Assembly (NCBI GenBank): GCA_945280365.1
Contig: CALYQD010000002.1
Location: 1-64,000, forward strand
Direction of reading: 5' to 3'
DNA: 64,000 nucleotides
Source: an uncultured Apibacter sp.
GTDB lineage: Bacteria > Bacteroidota > Bacteroidia > Flavobacteriales > Weeksellaceae
Shown here piece after piece: positions 37,245 to 46,347 of the stretch. How positions within the stretch are numbered: position 1 is the first letter of the stretch; every line of letters begins with the position of its first letter. The position numbers and the translations under genes were made by a program. Below the pieces are notes generated by a model. The model searched no databases and was not told the DNA's origin. It saw nothing but the letters and a program-made list of their open reading frames with translations.

Positions 37245-37270
37245 ATCCCTAAGTCGATGGACTTGGGGAT
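37245..37270. repeat. 11-bp hairpin in decayed DNA
   Basis: ATCCCTAAGTC (37245-37255) and GACTTGGGGAT (37260-37270) pair with one G-U and a 4-nt GATG loop. It follows the unrecognised coding fossil and may be its old terminator or the end of a lost element. Confidence 0.4.
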
Positions 37271-38076
37271 TGTTGCTTTGGTGAAGATTATTCGATTTCA
37301 ATTATGTAAAACCTACTCTCTCTAAAAATTATTTATTAAATTCAGTTTTTATACCAAAGTTTGTCATTTTAGTTTTAACTTCTCCGAAGATGGTTCTTTC
37401 AATTAAAGAGAAATTACCAGGTTTATTTTTCCAAAACTCGAGATACTGTTTAAAGGTATGGATATCATACTGTAATCTTTCAATGTTATTATCAAGTGTA
37501 TATCTTTCAAAAAACTATAATTATTAATAAATAAAAAATTATTTTGATTCAAATAAAAATCCAAATATTTTATATTTTTCTTATCATTAAGAATAATGTT
37601 ATTTATTGGATTTAATTTTTAGCTCCCTGAAAGAAAATCGAGAAATTTAATTAGATGAAATTTGAAAATGAGAAAAAGTTATAACTACTTTATTAAAAAT
37701 TAGAGATTGATTTTTAGAGTTCTTTATAAAAAAAGTGTTTATTAATTTCACGCTCTTTAAATTCTATATTGCTTGATTTTTCAGATAATTCTCTAATTAG
37801 TAATATTAATTTCTTTTCCCCGATAAAATGCAATTAATAAAAGATAAATCAATATAGCTATCTATTTCTACAGTTAAACAATATTTTTCCATACTTATTT
37901 TTACGAATTACTCCCAGATAATTTTTAGCTTCTTTACATAGTTATTTGCTTTTTTTACTCATAACACAACACTTTGAAGCAAAAAAATATAAAATAAAGC
38001 TATATCGTATTGATAAGTCCTTTATATTATACATTTTTACTGGTAAAATACAGGTCTCTTTTTATCAGATTTTTCT

Positions 38077-38084
38077 TATTTTTG
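38077..38084 (+). promoter_or_regulatory. -7 box for the second XRE gene
   Basis: TATTTTTG, an exact TAnnTTTG box, 16 bp before the ATG at 38101. Confidence 0.5.
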
Positions 38085-38100
38085 CTAAAATTCTTTTGTT

Positions 38101-38481
38101 ATGAATACAGATACAGCACCTAATAAAAAAGTACATCAGGGAAGAAATATAAAAAGATTAAGAGAAATGCTTGGAATTAAGCAAGAGTCTTTAGCTTTTG
38201 ATTTAGGTGTTAGCCAAGCAGTTGTATCAGATTATGAACAAAAAGAAGCATTAGATGAAAAAATATTAGAGAAAGTTTCTCAGGCATTGAAAGTTCCTGT
38301 AGAAGCCATTAAGAATATGACTGATGAAGCAACAGTAAATTACATTAATACTTTTAATGATAATGCTAATTTCAATAACTACGGTTGTACTTTTAATCCT
38401 CTTGATAAAGTTATTGAACTTTATGAAAGAATGATAAAAGATAGAGATAAATTAATAGAAAAGTTATCTAAAAGTAGTTAA
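38101..38481 (+). CDS. XRE-family helix-turn-helix regulator
   Basis: A 126-residue regulator with an HTH_3 domain (about residues 13-70: GRNIKRLREMLGIKQESLAF, then LGVSQAVVSDYEQKE) and the tail YGCTFNPLDKVIELYERM followed by a short coiled coil. It is a relative of the XRE protein at 26938-27345, sharing the NPLDKV tail. It stands alone in decayed DNA, with no obvious partner gene left; its target is unknown. Confidence 0.9.
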   Translation: MNTDTAPNKKVHQGRNIKRLREMLGIKQESLAFDLGVSQAVVSDYEQKEALDEKILEKVSQALKVPVEAIKNMTDEATVNYINTFNDNANFNNYGCTFNPLDKVIELYERMIKDRDKLIEKLSKSS

Positions 38482-38619
38482 ATTAACAATCTAACTATCC
38501 TACATTTTAATTATTAAATGTCATAATTTTTTATTTGTACATATCTACATAGCTTTTTGATTATTTATTTCCAATCATTTATTTTATTCTTTAGATTTCA
38601 AACTAAATCAATAACAAGG

Positions 38620-39099
38620 CTATCTTTTTTGCTGATTGTTATCTAATAATTTGGTAAATGAAAGTACCGCTAATTTCCATTCATTTTCGATATGTATGTA
38701 TATTTCTGTAACCATAAACGGATTGACCACTTCTTTACCCCCAACAATTGCTGTGAGAACTATTTGATCTAAAACAATAGCCGTATTGTCAACAAAACGT
38801 ACAGATATATCTTTTATCTCAGCTTGTTTATAATGTATGCTTCCGTTTTCAATGGTATTTAATTCTTGATTTTTATTCATGGTTCCTCCCATATGCACAA
38901 ATACAGATTTTTCATGAAAGAGATCGTTTAATAAATTTATATTTTTATCCGACATCCATTTCCACTTTTTTCGAGATAAATCAATAAGTACTTTTTCAGT
39001 ATTTTTATCATCGTTTTTTTGTTGTGCATAAGATTTTTCAACATTCAATAATATCCCTACTAAAAAGAGTAATATCGTCATATAATTTTTTCTTTTCAT
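38620..39099 (-). CDS. exported NTF2-like/DUF4440-type protein
   Basis: A 159-residue protein with a signal peptide (MKRKNYMTILLFLVGILLNV, cleavage near SYAQQ) and a single SnoaL/NTF2-like domain: LSRKKWKWMSDKNINLLNDL, FHEKSVFVHMGGTMNKNQEL and IYIHIENEWKLAVLSFTKL. Members of this fold act as small-molecule isomerases, dehydratases or binding proteins. It is last of three genes for exported proteins, 11 bp after the alcohol dehydrogenase gene. Gene order suggests that it works on the same compound; that is inference. Confidence 0.86.
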   Translation of the reverse strand: MKRKNYMTILLFLVGILLNVEKSYAQQKNDDKNTEKVLIDLSRKKWKWMSDKNINLLNDLFHEKSVFVHMGGTMNKNQELNTIENGSIHYKQAEIKDISVRFVDNTAIVLDQIVLTAIVGGKEVVNPFMVTEIYIHIENEWKLAVLSFTKLLDNNQQKR

Positions 39100-39110
39100 A
39101 CTATTTTTGT

Positions 39111-40241
39111 TTATTTTAAAGTTTTCATATCAATTACATAACGAAATTTTACTTTTCCATCTACTATTTTATTATAAGCATCATCAAGAGATCGTCCGTC
39201 GGCATTTATAATCTCAACTTCAGGGTAAATATGATTAGCTACCGAATAATCTAACATTTCTTGGGTTTCTGCTATACCACCGATCAACGAACCATACACC
39301 TTTCTATTAGGATTAAAAATAAATGAATCTAATGTTATTTGAGGCATATTCTCATAGGAGGGTAAACCAACGATCGACATTTCGCCCCCCATTTTTAACA
39401 TTTTCATATATATCACAGGATTGTATTTAGCCGGAACAGTACTAATGATGAAACTAAACTGATTTTCAAAACCCTTTATTTCTTCAAGATTTGTAACATT
39501 TACATATAGCACCGCTCCCAATCGCATGGCATCTGCTCTTTTTTCTTCTGAAATATCTAATACTGTAACTTGAGCTCCTAATGCTACTAAATATTGTACG
39601 GCTAAATGTCCCAATCCTCCAAAACCTACCACAGCAACCTTATCCTCTTTCTTTACTTTGGAAAAATGGATTGGGGAATAAGTGGTAATTCCGGCGCAAA
39701 GAAGCGGGGCCACTCTTTTTATATCGGCATGGGAAGGAATTTTTATAGCATGATTGGCTGACACCACATATTTGTTGGCATATCCTCCTTGTGTAATTTC
39801 ATTGTTGTTAAAATAATCATGAGATCCATAGGTGCCTACCATTCCTTTTTCACAAAATTGCTCTAATCCGTTTTTACAATTATTACACTGTCCGCAAGAA
39901 TTGATTATACACCCTATACCCGCATAATCTCCTACTTTAAATTTAGTAACATTCTTACCTATTTGTATAACACGTCCGGCTATTTCATGTCCACCCACAA
40001 AAGGATATTTCGTATTTCCCCATTCACTCCTTCCCATATGTATATCGCTATGGCAGATTCCTGAATATAGGATATCAATAAGAATATCGTTATCCCCTAT
40101 TGCATGCCGGCTAAATTCATACGGTTGGAAATGCCCGTTTTTAGAAAAAAGTGCAAGACCTTTTACCGGAATTCTTGTATTTTGTGAGAATAATACTGAT
40201 GAAATCATCACTATCGTCAATATGTTTATTAATTTTATCAT
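39111..40241 (-). CDS. zinc alcohol dehydrogenase with N-terminal signal peptide
   Basis: A 376-residue medium-chain NAD(P)-dependent alcohol dehydrogenase of the YahK/cinnamyl-alcohol type. Catalytic zinc ligands: Cys in GICHSDIH (about 61-68) and GHEIAG (about 83-88). Structural zinc: CGQCNNCKNGLEQFC (about 115-129). Cofactor site: VVGFGGLGHLAVQ (about 203-215). Unusually, residues 1-20 (MIKLINILTIVMISSVLFSQ) form a good signal peptide followed by the normal start of the enzyme (IPVKGLALFSKNGHFQPYEF), so it is predicted to be exported, although NAD(P)H is a cytosolic cofactor. Second gene of a three-gene unit. Confidence 0.9.
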   Translation of the reverse strand: MIKLINILTIVMISSVLFSQNTRIPVKGLALFSKNGHFQPYEFSRHAIGDNDILIDILYSGICHSDIHMGRSEWGNTKYPFVGGHEIAGRVIQIGKNVTKFKVGDYAGIGCIINSCGQCNNCKNGLEQFCEKGMVGTYGSHDYFNNNEITQGGYANKYVVSANHAIKIPSHADIKRVAPLLCAGITTYSPIHFSKVKKEDKVAVVGFGGLGHLAVQYLVALGAQVTVLDISEEKRADAMRLGAVLYVNVTNLEEIKGFENQFSFIISTVPAKYNPVIYMKMLKMGGEMSIVGLPSYENMPQITLDSFIFNPNRKVYGSLIGGIAETQEMLDYSVANHIYPEVEIINADGRSLDDAYNKIVDGKVKFRYVIDMKTLK

Positions 40242-40258
40242 GAGTAAGAATTTATAGT

Positions 40259-41323
40259 TTAATTTAACTTTTTATCATTTAGCCAATCTGAAATTAAATG
40301 GGCTATTGTCAGATTGTTCAAATCAGACATAATAAAATGGGTATTGCCCTTTATCCCTATTTCCGGCAAATGTATAATACTGACATCTCCCCCATAAGCA
40401 TTTACTATTTCAGCCCATTTATTGGCGGTAGCCAGTACATCTCTCCAGAAATTTTCGGAATAGGCTGTTGTTTTTTCTATGGGAATATAATCACCGTAAA
40501 AAATTATAATAGGGATTGTAGTCAATTTTAAAAATTCATCTAAGGGTATGCCCTTACCTCCCCTATTATTTTCAGGTACTTCTCCTTCAGGGAAGCAAAA
40601 TCCTCCGGGCTCAATAGCTACAATAGCTTTTACATGATTATTTTTAATTGCAGTTTTCCAGCCCAGTATACCTCCTGCCGAATGGGTAAAGAAAATCCCA
40701 TCACCCGATTTATTAAATACTGCCGACAAAGCATCCACTACTTGCGTTTCCTCAATGTTACCGGTGTTAGGAGTCATCATACGAAAGAAATTTTCAAGAG
40801 ATTGGTTGTCTTTGGGAAATTGTACCCCATCATAGAATTTAGGATACCGACCGATACGAAACTGAGTAAACCATGTCTGATCATCAGGTTTATCAGATAT
40901 CCCTACAGGTTTTGTAGTCTGGCCTGCCTCGCCGCGTCCCGGTTGGTCAACAAGATATATACTATAACCTTTTCGAAGAAAAATGTTAGAAAAACCTTCT
41001 CTTCCATCAGCGGTAGTCTGCCAGCAACGACGCGATTGTCCATATCCATGTAAAAATACTATTGAGTTGTTTTTTTTATTTACAGGAATTTGATAAAACA
41101 CATCTGCATGATCGCCATGTCGCGTTTGTCCTCCCTGTATTTCATACCAAGGTTTGAACGGATCGAAAATGCCTTTACTTGAAACAATGGTTCCACCAGC
41201 TGAAAATGCACCTTGCTCTTTTATCATGAATAAATCTTCATTATCTATTTTCTGTTGATAATTACAACTAGAATAAAGTAAAAATGATACAGCAAAAATT
41301 TGATATTTATACTTATTAGACAC
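40259..41323 (-). CDS. exported alpha/beta hydrolase, probable lipoprotein
   Basis: A 354-residue hydrolase starting at GTG (41323); residues 5-20 (YKYQIFAVSFLLYSSC) look like a lipoprotein signal with Cys-20, although Tyr at -3 is not ideal. The oxyanion segment FLHGYGQSRRCW is near residue 92, the nucleophile elbow THSAGG near 215, DYIPIEKT near 278 gives the likely acidic residue and GNTHFIM near 332 the His. The substrate is unknown. It heads the unit hydrolase - alcohol dehydrogenase (17 bp) - NTF2-like (11 bp), downstream of a LytS/LytR-type pair. Confidence 0.86.
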   Translation of the reverse strand: MSNKYKYQIFAVSFLLYSSCNYQQKIDNEDLFMIKEQGAFSAGGTIVSSKGIFDPFKPWYEIQGGQTRHGDHADVFYQIPVNKKNNSIVFLHGYGQSRRCWQTTADGREGFSNIFLRKGYSIYLVDQPGRGEAGQTTKPVGISDKPDDQTWFTQFRIGRYPKFYDGVQFPKDNQSLENFFRMMTPNTGNIEETQVVDALSAVFNKSGDGIFFTHSAGGILGWKTAIKNNHVKAIVAIEPGGFCFPEGEVPENNRGGKGIPLDEFLKLTTIPIIIFYGDYIPIEKTTAYSENFWRDVLATANKWAEIVNAYGGDVSIIHLPEIGIKGNTHFIMSDLNNLTIAHLISDWLNDKKLN

Positions 41324-41432
41324 CGTACAAGGATTTTTATTATTACAAATATTTAATAAATACGATAAAACAATATTTCGAAATTGATTAAAACGAAAAG
41401 TTGTTTGTTTAAGACGAATAAGATAAATACAT

Positions 41433-42185
41433 CTATTTATTTACAACCCATAATTTAAAATCTGCTGCTTTGTTCTTACTGATATAAATACGTTCGGGAA
41501 CGTCCCTATCGAGCGTTATTAATAAGCGATTATCAAACCAAATAGTAAGACTCTTCACACTGTTACGGGCAATTATATATTGTTTGTTTGCCCGATAAAA
41601 ATTATCCGGATTAAGAAATTTAAAAATCTGTTCTAATGTCTTGAAATAAGGATAGGAACTTCCGTCCTTCAAATAAATATGCGTATTTTTATTAGAAGTA
41701 TAGAAATAAGATACCTCCTGCAAATCGATAGGGAAAAGTTTATCTTTTAAGGAAACTAATATTTTTTCTTTATAGAGTTTTGTAGGGGCTAATTGTGCTA
41801 TTCGAGTTAGATATTCGGATAGGTCGGGTTGCGTTAGTTTTTTGAATTTCTGTATTGCACGATCCAATTCTTCTTGTTTGATGGGTTTTAAGAGATAGTC
41901 AATACTATTTACTTTAAATGCCTCAATAGCATATTCGTCATATGCTGTTGTGAAAATAATAGGAACTTCTACTTTTATATTTTCAAATATTAAGAAAGCT
42001 GAACCGTCCGACAAATGGATATCCATCAATATTAAATTGGGTTTGTTATGGTTGGATAACCAATTAATAGTTTGGGTAACGCTTTCCGTATTTCCAACTA
42101 CTTGTATGGAAGGTTCAATATCTCGTAAAATTCCAACAAGACTTTCATAAGCTGCTGTTTCATCTTCTACTATCAATATTTCCAT
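41433..42185 (-). CDS. LytTR-family response regulator
   Basis: A 250-residue response regulator: receiver domain about 1-120 with the acidic pair ED (7-8), phospho-acceptor Asp-55 (LILMDIHLSDGS), Thr in FTTAYDEYAIEAF and Lys in DYLLKPIK; LytTR DNA-binding domain about 145-250 (SYFYTSNKNTHIYLKDGSSY, later NKQYIIARNSVKSL). LytTR proteins bind imperfect direct repeats. It is 7 bp after the kinase gene and 109 bp before the exported-protein operon, which is its most likely target. Confidence 0.94.
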   Translation of the reverse strand: MEILIVEDETAAYESLVGILRDIEPSIQVVGNTESVTQTINWLSNHNKPNLILMDIHLSDGSAFLIFENIKVEVPIIFTTAYDEYAIEAFKVNSIDYLLKPIKQEELDRAIQKFKKLTQPDLSEYLTRIAQLAPTKLYKEKILVSLKDKLFPIDLQEVSYFYTSNKNTHIYLKDGSSYPYFKTLEQIFKFLNPDNFYRANKQYIIARNSVKSLTIWFDNRLLITLDRDVPERIYISKNKAADFKLWVVNK

Positions 42186-42192
42186 ATCTTAT

Positions 42193-43203
42193 TTATATTA
42201 ACGGTAAATATACTGTAAATGTTACGCCATCATTTTTAATTTTTATCTGACCATTTGTAAGTAATGAAAATCGATTTTTTAGGTTATTCAATCCTGTACC
42301 ATTGGTAGTAGGTGAAAATATTTTAGGATATATAGGATTGGATACTACTAATTCTTTACATTCATTCACTTCAATTGTAATAATCATTTTATGATCACTA
42401 TCTATAATATTATGAACTACTATATTATCCAAAATAGGCATAACTGAAAGAACCGGAAGCTTATAAGATAATGCTGATTGATTTATTTTAATATCATAGA
42501 TCAATTTATTAGCGAACCGTACTTCCATCATATAACGAAATGCTTGTATGAAATCAAGTTCTTCTCTAAATGTTACCAGTCCCTTTTTATCACTTTGTAA
42601 AATATAGCGAAATACATCCGATAGTTTATTTACATAAGTAAGGGTAACCAAATCGTCCTTTTTTCGAATAAGCGATACCAATCCGTTCAACGAATTAAAG
42701 AAAAAGTGAGGATTTACTTGATAGATTAATGCATTATATTGACTCTGCAAATTTTCAATTTTTAACTGTTCTATTTCCAGCTCTTTATTTTTCTTTTCGT
42801 TATATAATTGGTAAATATAAGATGAAAGCGTACATAAAATGCAAATAAGAAAAAATTGAAATAAAACCAAACTGCCTAAGTGAGCTATTTTAACTTTTAA
42901 AATGAAAAATATTCCTACGTAAATACAGAAAGCAAAAAGAGTAATTAGGGAATTATATAATAAGCGACTTTGAAAAGAGGTAGTTTGAATTTTTCTTACA
43001 TTGATCTTGATCAATGCAAAAATAAAAATAGTATATAGTATACAACGTAATATAAAAAACAAAAGATAATATATTTTTTTATTATCAGCCAACATACTTA
43101 TCTCCCAAGGTAACCAAGTTATATTGGGATAAACTATAAGTAGTGAGCAAATAAAGCTAATCAGCAATAATTTATCTGCTGAATATTTACCTAATATACA
43201 CAT
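42193..43203 (-). CDS. LytS-type sensor histidine kinase
   Basis: A 336-residue inner-membrane kinase of the His_kinase/YehU family. About four hydrophobic segments fill residues 10-145 (for example YYLLFFILRCILYTIFIFAL), then a short coiled coil and the phosphorylation box NPHFFFNSLNGLVSLIR (about 178-194). An ATPase domain follows, with the motif GTGLNNLKNRFSLL near 305. It pairs with the LytTR regulator 7 bp downstream. It has no large periplasmic sensor domain, so it probably senses through its membrane segments. Confidence 0.93.
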   Translation of the reverse strand: MCILGKYSADKLLLISFICSLLIVYPNITWLPWEISMLADNKKIYYLLFFILRCILYTIFIFALIKINVRKIQTTSFQSRLLYNSLITLFAFCIYVGIFFILKVKIAHLGSLVLFQFFLICILCTLSSYIYQLYNEKKNKELEIEQLKIENLQSQYNALIYQVNPHFFFNSLNGLVSLIRKKDDLVTLTYVNKLSDVFRYILQSDKKGLVTFREELDFIQAFRYMMEVRFANKLIYDIKINQSALSYKLPVLSVMPILDNIVVHNIIDSDHKMIITIEVNECKELVVSNPIYPKIFSPTTNGTGLNNLKNRFSLLTNGQIKIKNDGVTFTVYLPLI

Positions 43204-43219
43204 TGACAGGAACTTTATA

Positions 43220-43227
43220 CAAAAATA
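43220..43227 (-). promoter_or_regulatory. -7 box for the kinase/regulator operon
   Basis: On the minus strand this reads TATTTTTG, an exact TAnnTTTG box, 16 bp before the kinase start codon at 43203. This supports that start. Confidence 0.5.
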
Positions 43228-43499
43228 TTTATTTTAGCTGTAAATAAAATAATTCTTAAAAATAAATAAATTCATACTTTGAATTTTATCGTTTTTATTT
43301 TGAATATTTTATAAGAATGATCGTAAAACGAGTAAACTATATTAATTGTTCTATCGTGCAAAGCTAAACTTTTAGTTACCTATTGAAGCTTTTTTATACT
43401 ATCTCATTTTAAAAATAAAAATTCGCCGGCTTATTATTTTACTTTTTAATAATCTGATAATAATCTTTTTATTGACTAAAATATGACATAAATGGAAAT

Positions 43500-44330
43500 A
43501 AAAAATTATATAAAGATAATAGACTCTCAATTAGTAATTTGTTTAACATCTTTTATAGAAAATCCGTATACGTAATAAGGAATAAATTACCAGCACATGA
43601 TCCGGTTGATAGGAGATTATTGTCTCCGAAATCGTTTGCCTACAACAATATAATCCGAATAATGGGTTACGGGAATTTCTACTTCGCAGTCCTTTACAGA
43701 AATTTCTGCTAGCATATATAAGTAATTTGGTATAACATTCCGTAGGGATACACACCTTACCTCATTAATTTTACGGATTGGATTACAATACCATTTTCTT
43801 GGTCCTAACTATCTAAAGTCAGATTTTCAGTTTTACAACCGATGCCTTTAACTGTATCAGTATACACATAGATAAAGTAGCATAATAATTTTCAGCATTA
43901 GAGCTTATTATAATTTCAATATAATTATTGCTCAACAATTGAGCGGCACTTACATAATTTACCTCTTAAGAATATTTAGGAACAGTCTAATGTCTAATCA
44001 GAGTTATCAATGGGGTGTTATACTTTCACATAAAAATTACATGAAATTTCGTTAAAAAAATCATGTAAAGTGAAGCTTTTATTTTTCTCTGAAGCGCAGT
44101 TCAAAGACGTTTCATATCCCGGTATCTCAATTGTATATGTATCGGTTGAAAGGAAATCTCCTGATTTTGTAAAAAATATCTATTGTTTAGTGACAAAATT
44201 GGGCTAAAGGTATAAGGACCCGATTTCGTTACATATACTGTTGCGTAAATTTTATTTTCATTTGATAGTGCTGCTTCGACTATATATTTTTTTAATTTTA
44301 ATAGGGCAACAATCTATTATATATACAGCT
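43500..44330 (-). pseudogene. fossil of a Bacteroidota surface/adhesin-type protein
   Basis: Minus-strand pieces in different frames: YIVEAALSNENKIYATVYVT and KSGPYTF (about 44190-44290), SGDFLSTDTYTIEIPGY, SEKNKSFTLHDF and CNFYVKV-stop (about 44010-44170), then EVEIPVTHYSDYIVVGKRF and GFSIKDVKQ (about 43540-43720). The wording follows a repeated domain of large Bacteroidota surface proteins (pattern VYVTxxGxYxF...VNGYxFxxSGxF). Frameshifts and stops separate all pieces. The rest, to 44715, is AT-rich DNA without coding signs. Confidence 0.55.
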
Positions 44331-44715
44331 TTAGACATTTTTCCGTATATGATCTTCAATCTCTTTTCTATTTTATCCAATCATTAAAACCGTTTTCTGT
44401 AATATTTTAAAATTATAGACTTCATATACATTTAGCGCATTAATATTTTACAATTATTACTAAAAATATGCTGTTTACATATTTTTTCAAATATTTCTTT
44501 TTATCAAAATAAATTCTAAAAATGATTTTAAATAAACCAAAGTTTGTTTTTAAGATAAAAAAATATTTTGCGGAAGGCTTATTGTTACATTTTTTTTAAT
44601 TTCAAGAATTATTATATGCCCTTAATGCATTTAAATTAATTTAGTGTATTATAAAAAAAACAAGATACTTTTAACACATTTATACTAAATAATTTCAACT
44701 TTTATTTAAAAAATA

Positions 44716-45930
44716 TTATTTAACTAAAAAATCACATATTTTATCTAATGTTAATGTAAAGCAATTATGTACTTCATCAGCTATTTCCGGCGTACAAGGA
44801 AAAGGATCTTCGTGTACATAGTTGTATGGATAATCCATTAAATCAACAGAAATAGGTATATCTCTACGAGATCCTTGTAAAGTATTCATAATTTCATATG
44901 AAGGTATTACTTCATCTTTATCCAAAGTGATCACATAAAATTGATGGCTCATTCTTCTAAATTCTTCTTCCCTTTCTTTGATTAAAGTTTTATAACATAA
45001 CATACTTCTAAAATTCGGGCCTTCAGGAGTACTAAACATGTAATATCGAAGCACTTCATCCCTGTCCATATGACTATCCAAATGCTCTACTATAAATGAA
45101 TATAAACCAACCTCAGCCTCACTATCTAAAATAAATTTTGATACCGGTGAAAATCGATTAAAAACGGCCCCTCCGCAAAAAATAGCACATTTTGACTCCG
45201 AAAAATATCCATTTCTGTTACTCATCATTAATACTTGAGACAAAAATGCACCAATAGAATAAGCGAAAAGGTCTATTTTTGCATTTTTATCAATCCCTGG
45301 GTGTATTCCTTCTTTTATATCTTCTACAAAATCTAACACATCATAATAAGACTGCAAACCGGACCAGATAAATCTTTGAGGCTTATTATTAATACGTGTA
45401 CTAATAGCTACATTGGAAAGGCTTGAGCATAAAAGTAAAGGATGCCGTTTTTTTCGTTCTTCACTCACACGATACATTTCTCTTGAATTACTCCACAATA
45501 CCGGAGCTCTATTCATATGAAAAGCCATAGGAAATAAAACAATAGCTTTCTCTGTTTTTTCAGCCATATATGTTGCCCATGGTAAATATTTATACCAATA
45601 TTTCTCATTAAACCCATGAAATAAAATGACAATTTCTTTAGCCTTGTTTTCTTTTTTAGGCATGATTATATGATATCGAAATTCAATATTTTCAATGATA
45701 TCGGCATCTTTTTTAATTAACATTTTTTGGATAATATCCGACTCATCTTCATTGATAGGAGTATGTAAAAATTCATAATTATCATTATTTCCTAAACCAC
45801 CGGGTAGTATAAAACGATAATTTGATTTAAATGAAAAATTTCTAATAACCAAATTCTGATCTATATCTATTTGATCCTTAGCGTAATCTTCAATTTTTTT
45901 CAAATATATAAACAAGTCTAAATATTTCAT
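44716..45930 (-). CDS. DUF6051 family protein, alpha/beta-hydrolase fold
   Basis: A 404-residue protein that I assign to DUF6051. It has the hallmarks of an alpha/beta hydrolase: IVILFHGFNEKYW (oxyanion turn, HGF at 105-107), the nucleophile elbow AYSIGA (Ser-225), DKDEVIP around 347-353 for the acidic residue and a late His in NYVHEDPFP. No signal peptide, so it is cytosolic. The N-terminal 90 residues are specific to the family. It is divergent from a KAS III gene with 417 bp between starts. That pairing hints at acyl chemistry, for example cleaving an acyl ester or thioester, but no activity is known to me. Confidence 0.82.
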   Translation of the reverse strand: MKYLDLFIYLKKIEDYAKDQIDIDQNLVIRNFSFKSNYRFILPGGLGNNDNYEFLHTPINEDESDIIQKMLIKKDADIIENIEFRYHIIMPKKENKAKEIVILFHGFNEKYWYKYLPWATYMAEKTEKAIVLFPMAFHMNRAPVLWSNSREMYRVSEERKKRHPLLLCSSLSNVAISTRINNKPQRFIWSGLQSYYDVLDFVEDIKEGIHPGIDKNAKIDLFAYSIGAFLSQVLMMSNRNGYFSESKCAIFCGGAVFNRFSPVSKFILDSEAEVGLYSFIVEHLDSHMDRDEVLRYYMFSTPEGPNFRSMLCYKTLIKEREEEFRRMSHQFYVITLDKDEVIPSYEIMNTLQGSRRDIPISVDLMDYPYNYVHEDPFPCTPEIADEVHNCFTLTLDKICDFLVK

Positions 45931-46347
45931 TTATATGTTAAAATTTGTAATTAAGTATTACCTCACAAACAATTATATTATTACTATTTAATCTAAACTA
46001 CAATTATAATGTTTTTTTTATTTATTATTAGGATATAAATTTATAATTTTTAAACATATAAATATAATTTAAAGATTATTTTAAAAAAAAATTGTTAGAT
46101 GGTGTAATATTTTTACCAAAATTTAAAATTACATTATAAATATAAATATTCAACTATTATTGTATTATATTTTTATTTTTTTGCTAATTATTGAAAATAA
46201 TTCCCAATGGCATAAAATTTGATGTTAAATTACATTTAATAAAAAGTTAATATATGTGTTCTTTTAATAAAACTCAGCTAAATAAATTAAAAAATAAGTT
46301 ATTAGTAGCCTATATTTGCAAAAATTTTAATACTTAAATATTTTAAA
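45931..46347. other. divergent AT-rich control region
   Basis: About 417 bp with no coding frame between the DUF6051 and KAS III starts. The plus strand has TATATTTG at 46311-46318, an exact -7 box 29 bp before the KAS III ATG. No exact box was found for the DUF6051 gene. Confidence 0.5.
46311..46318 (+). promoter_or_regulatory. -7 box for the KAS III gene
   Basis: TATATTTG, an exact TAnnTTTG box, 29 bp before the ATG at 46348. Confidence 0.5.

Larger units (their letters stand above)
36775..38076. other. 1.3-kb gene-free stretch with fossils and two hairpins
   Basis: No intact gene. Between about 37050 and 37230 the plus strand gives 50-odd residues of protein-like text (IEFQSLQAEISYKQAGNALK, later LETRFIHPERFVKDQTLQ, stop); I do not recognise the family. 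On the minus strand 37336-37513 reads IERLQYDIHTFKQYLEFWKN, KPGNFSLIERTIFGEVKTKM and a stop: a C-terminal fossil. Two hairpins lie at 36913-36943 and 37245-37270. Confidence 0.5.

Noticed and set aside
43543-43755. Minus-strand frame of 70 residues
   Set aside because: The surface-protein text is in a different frame here; this one is chance.
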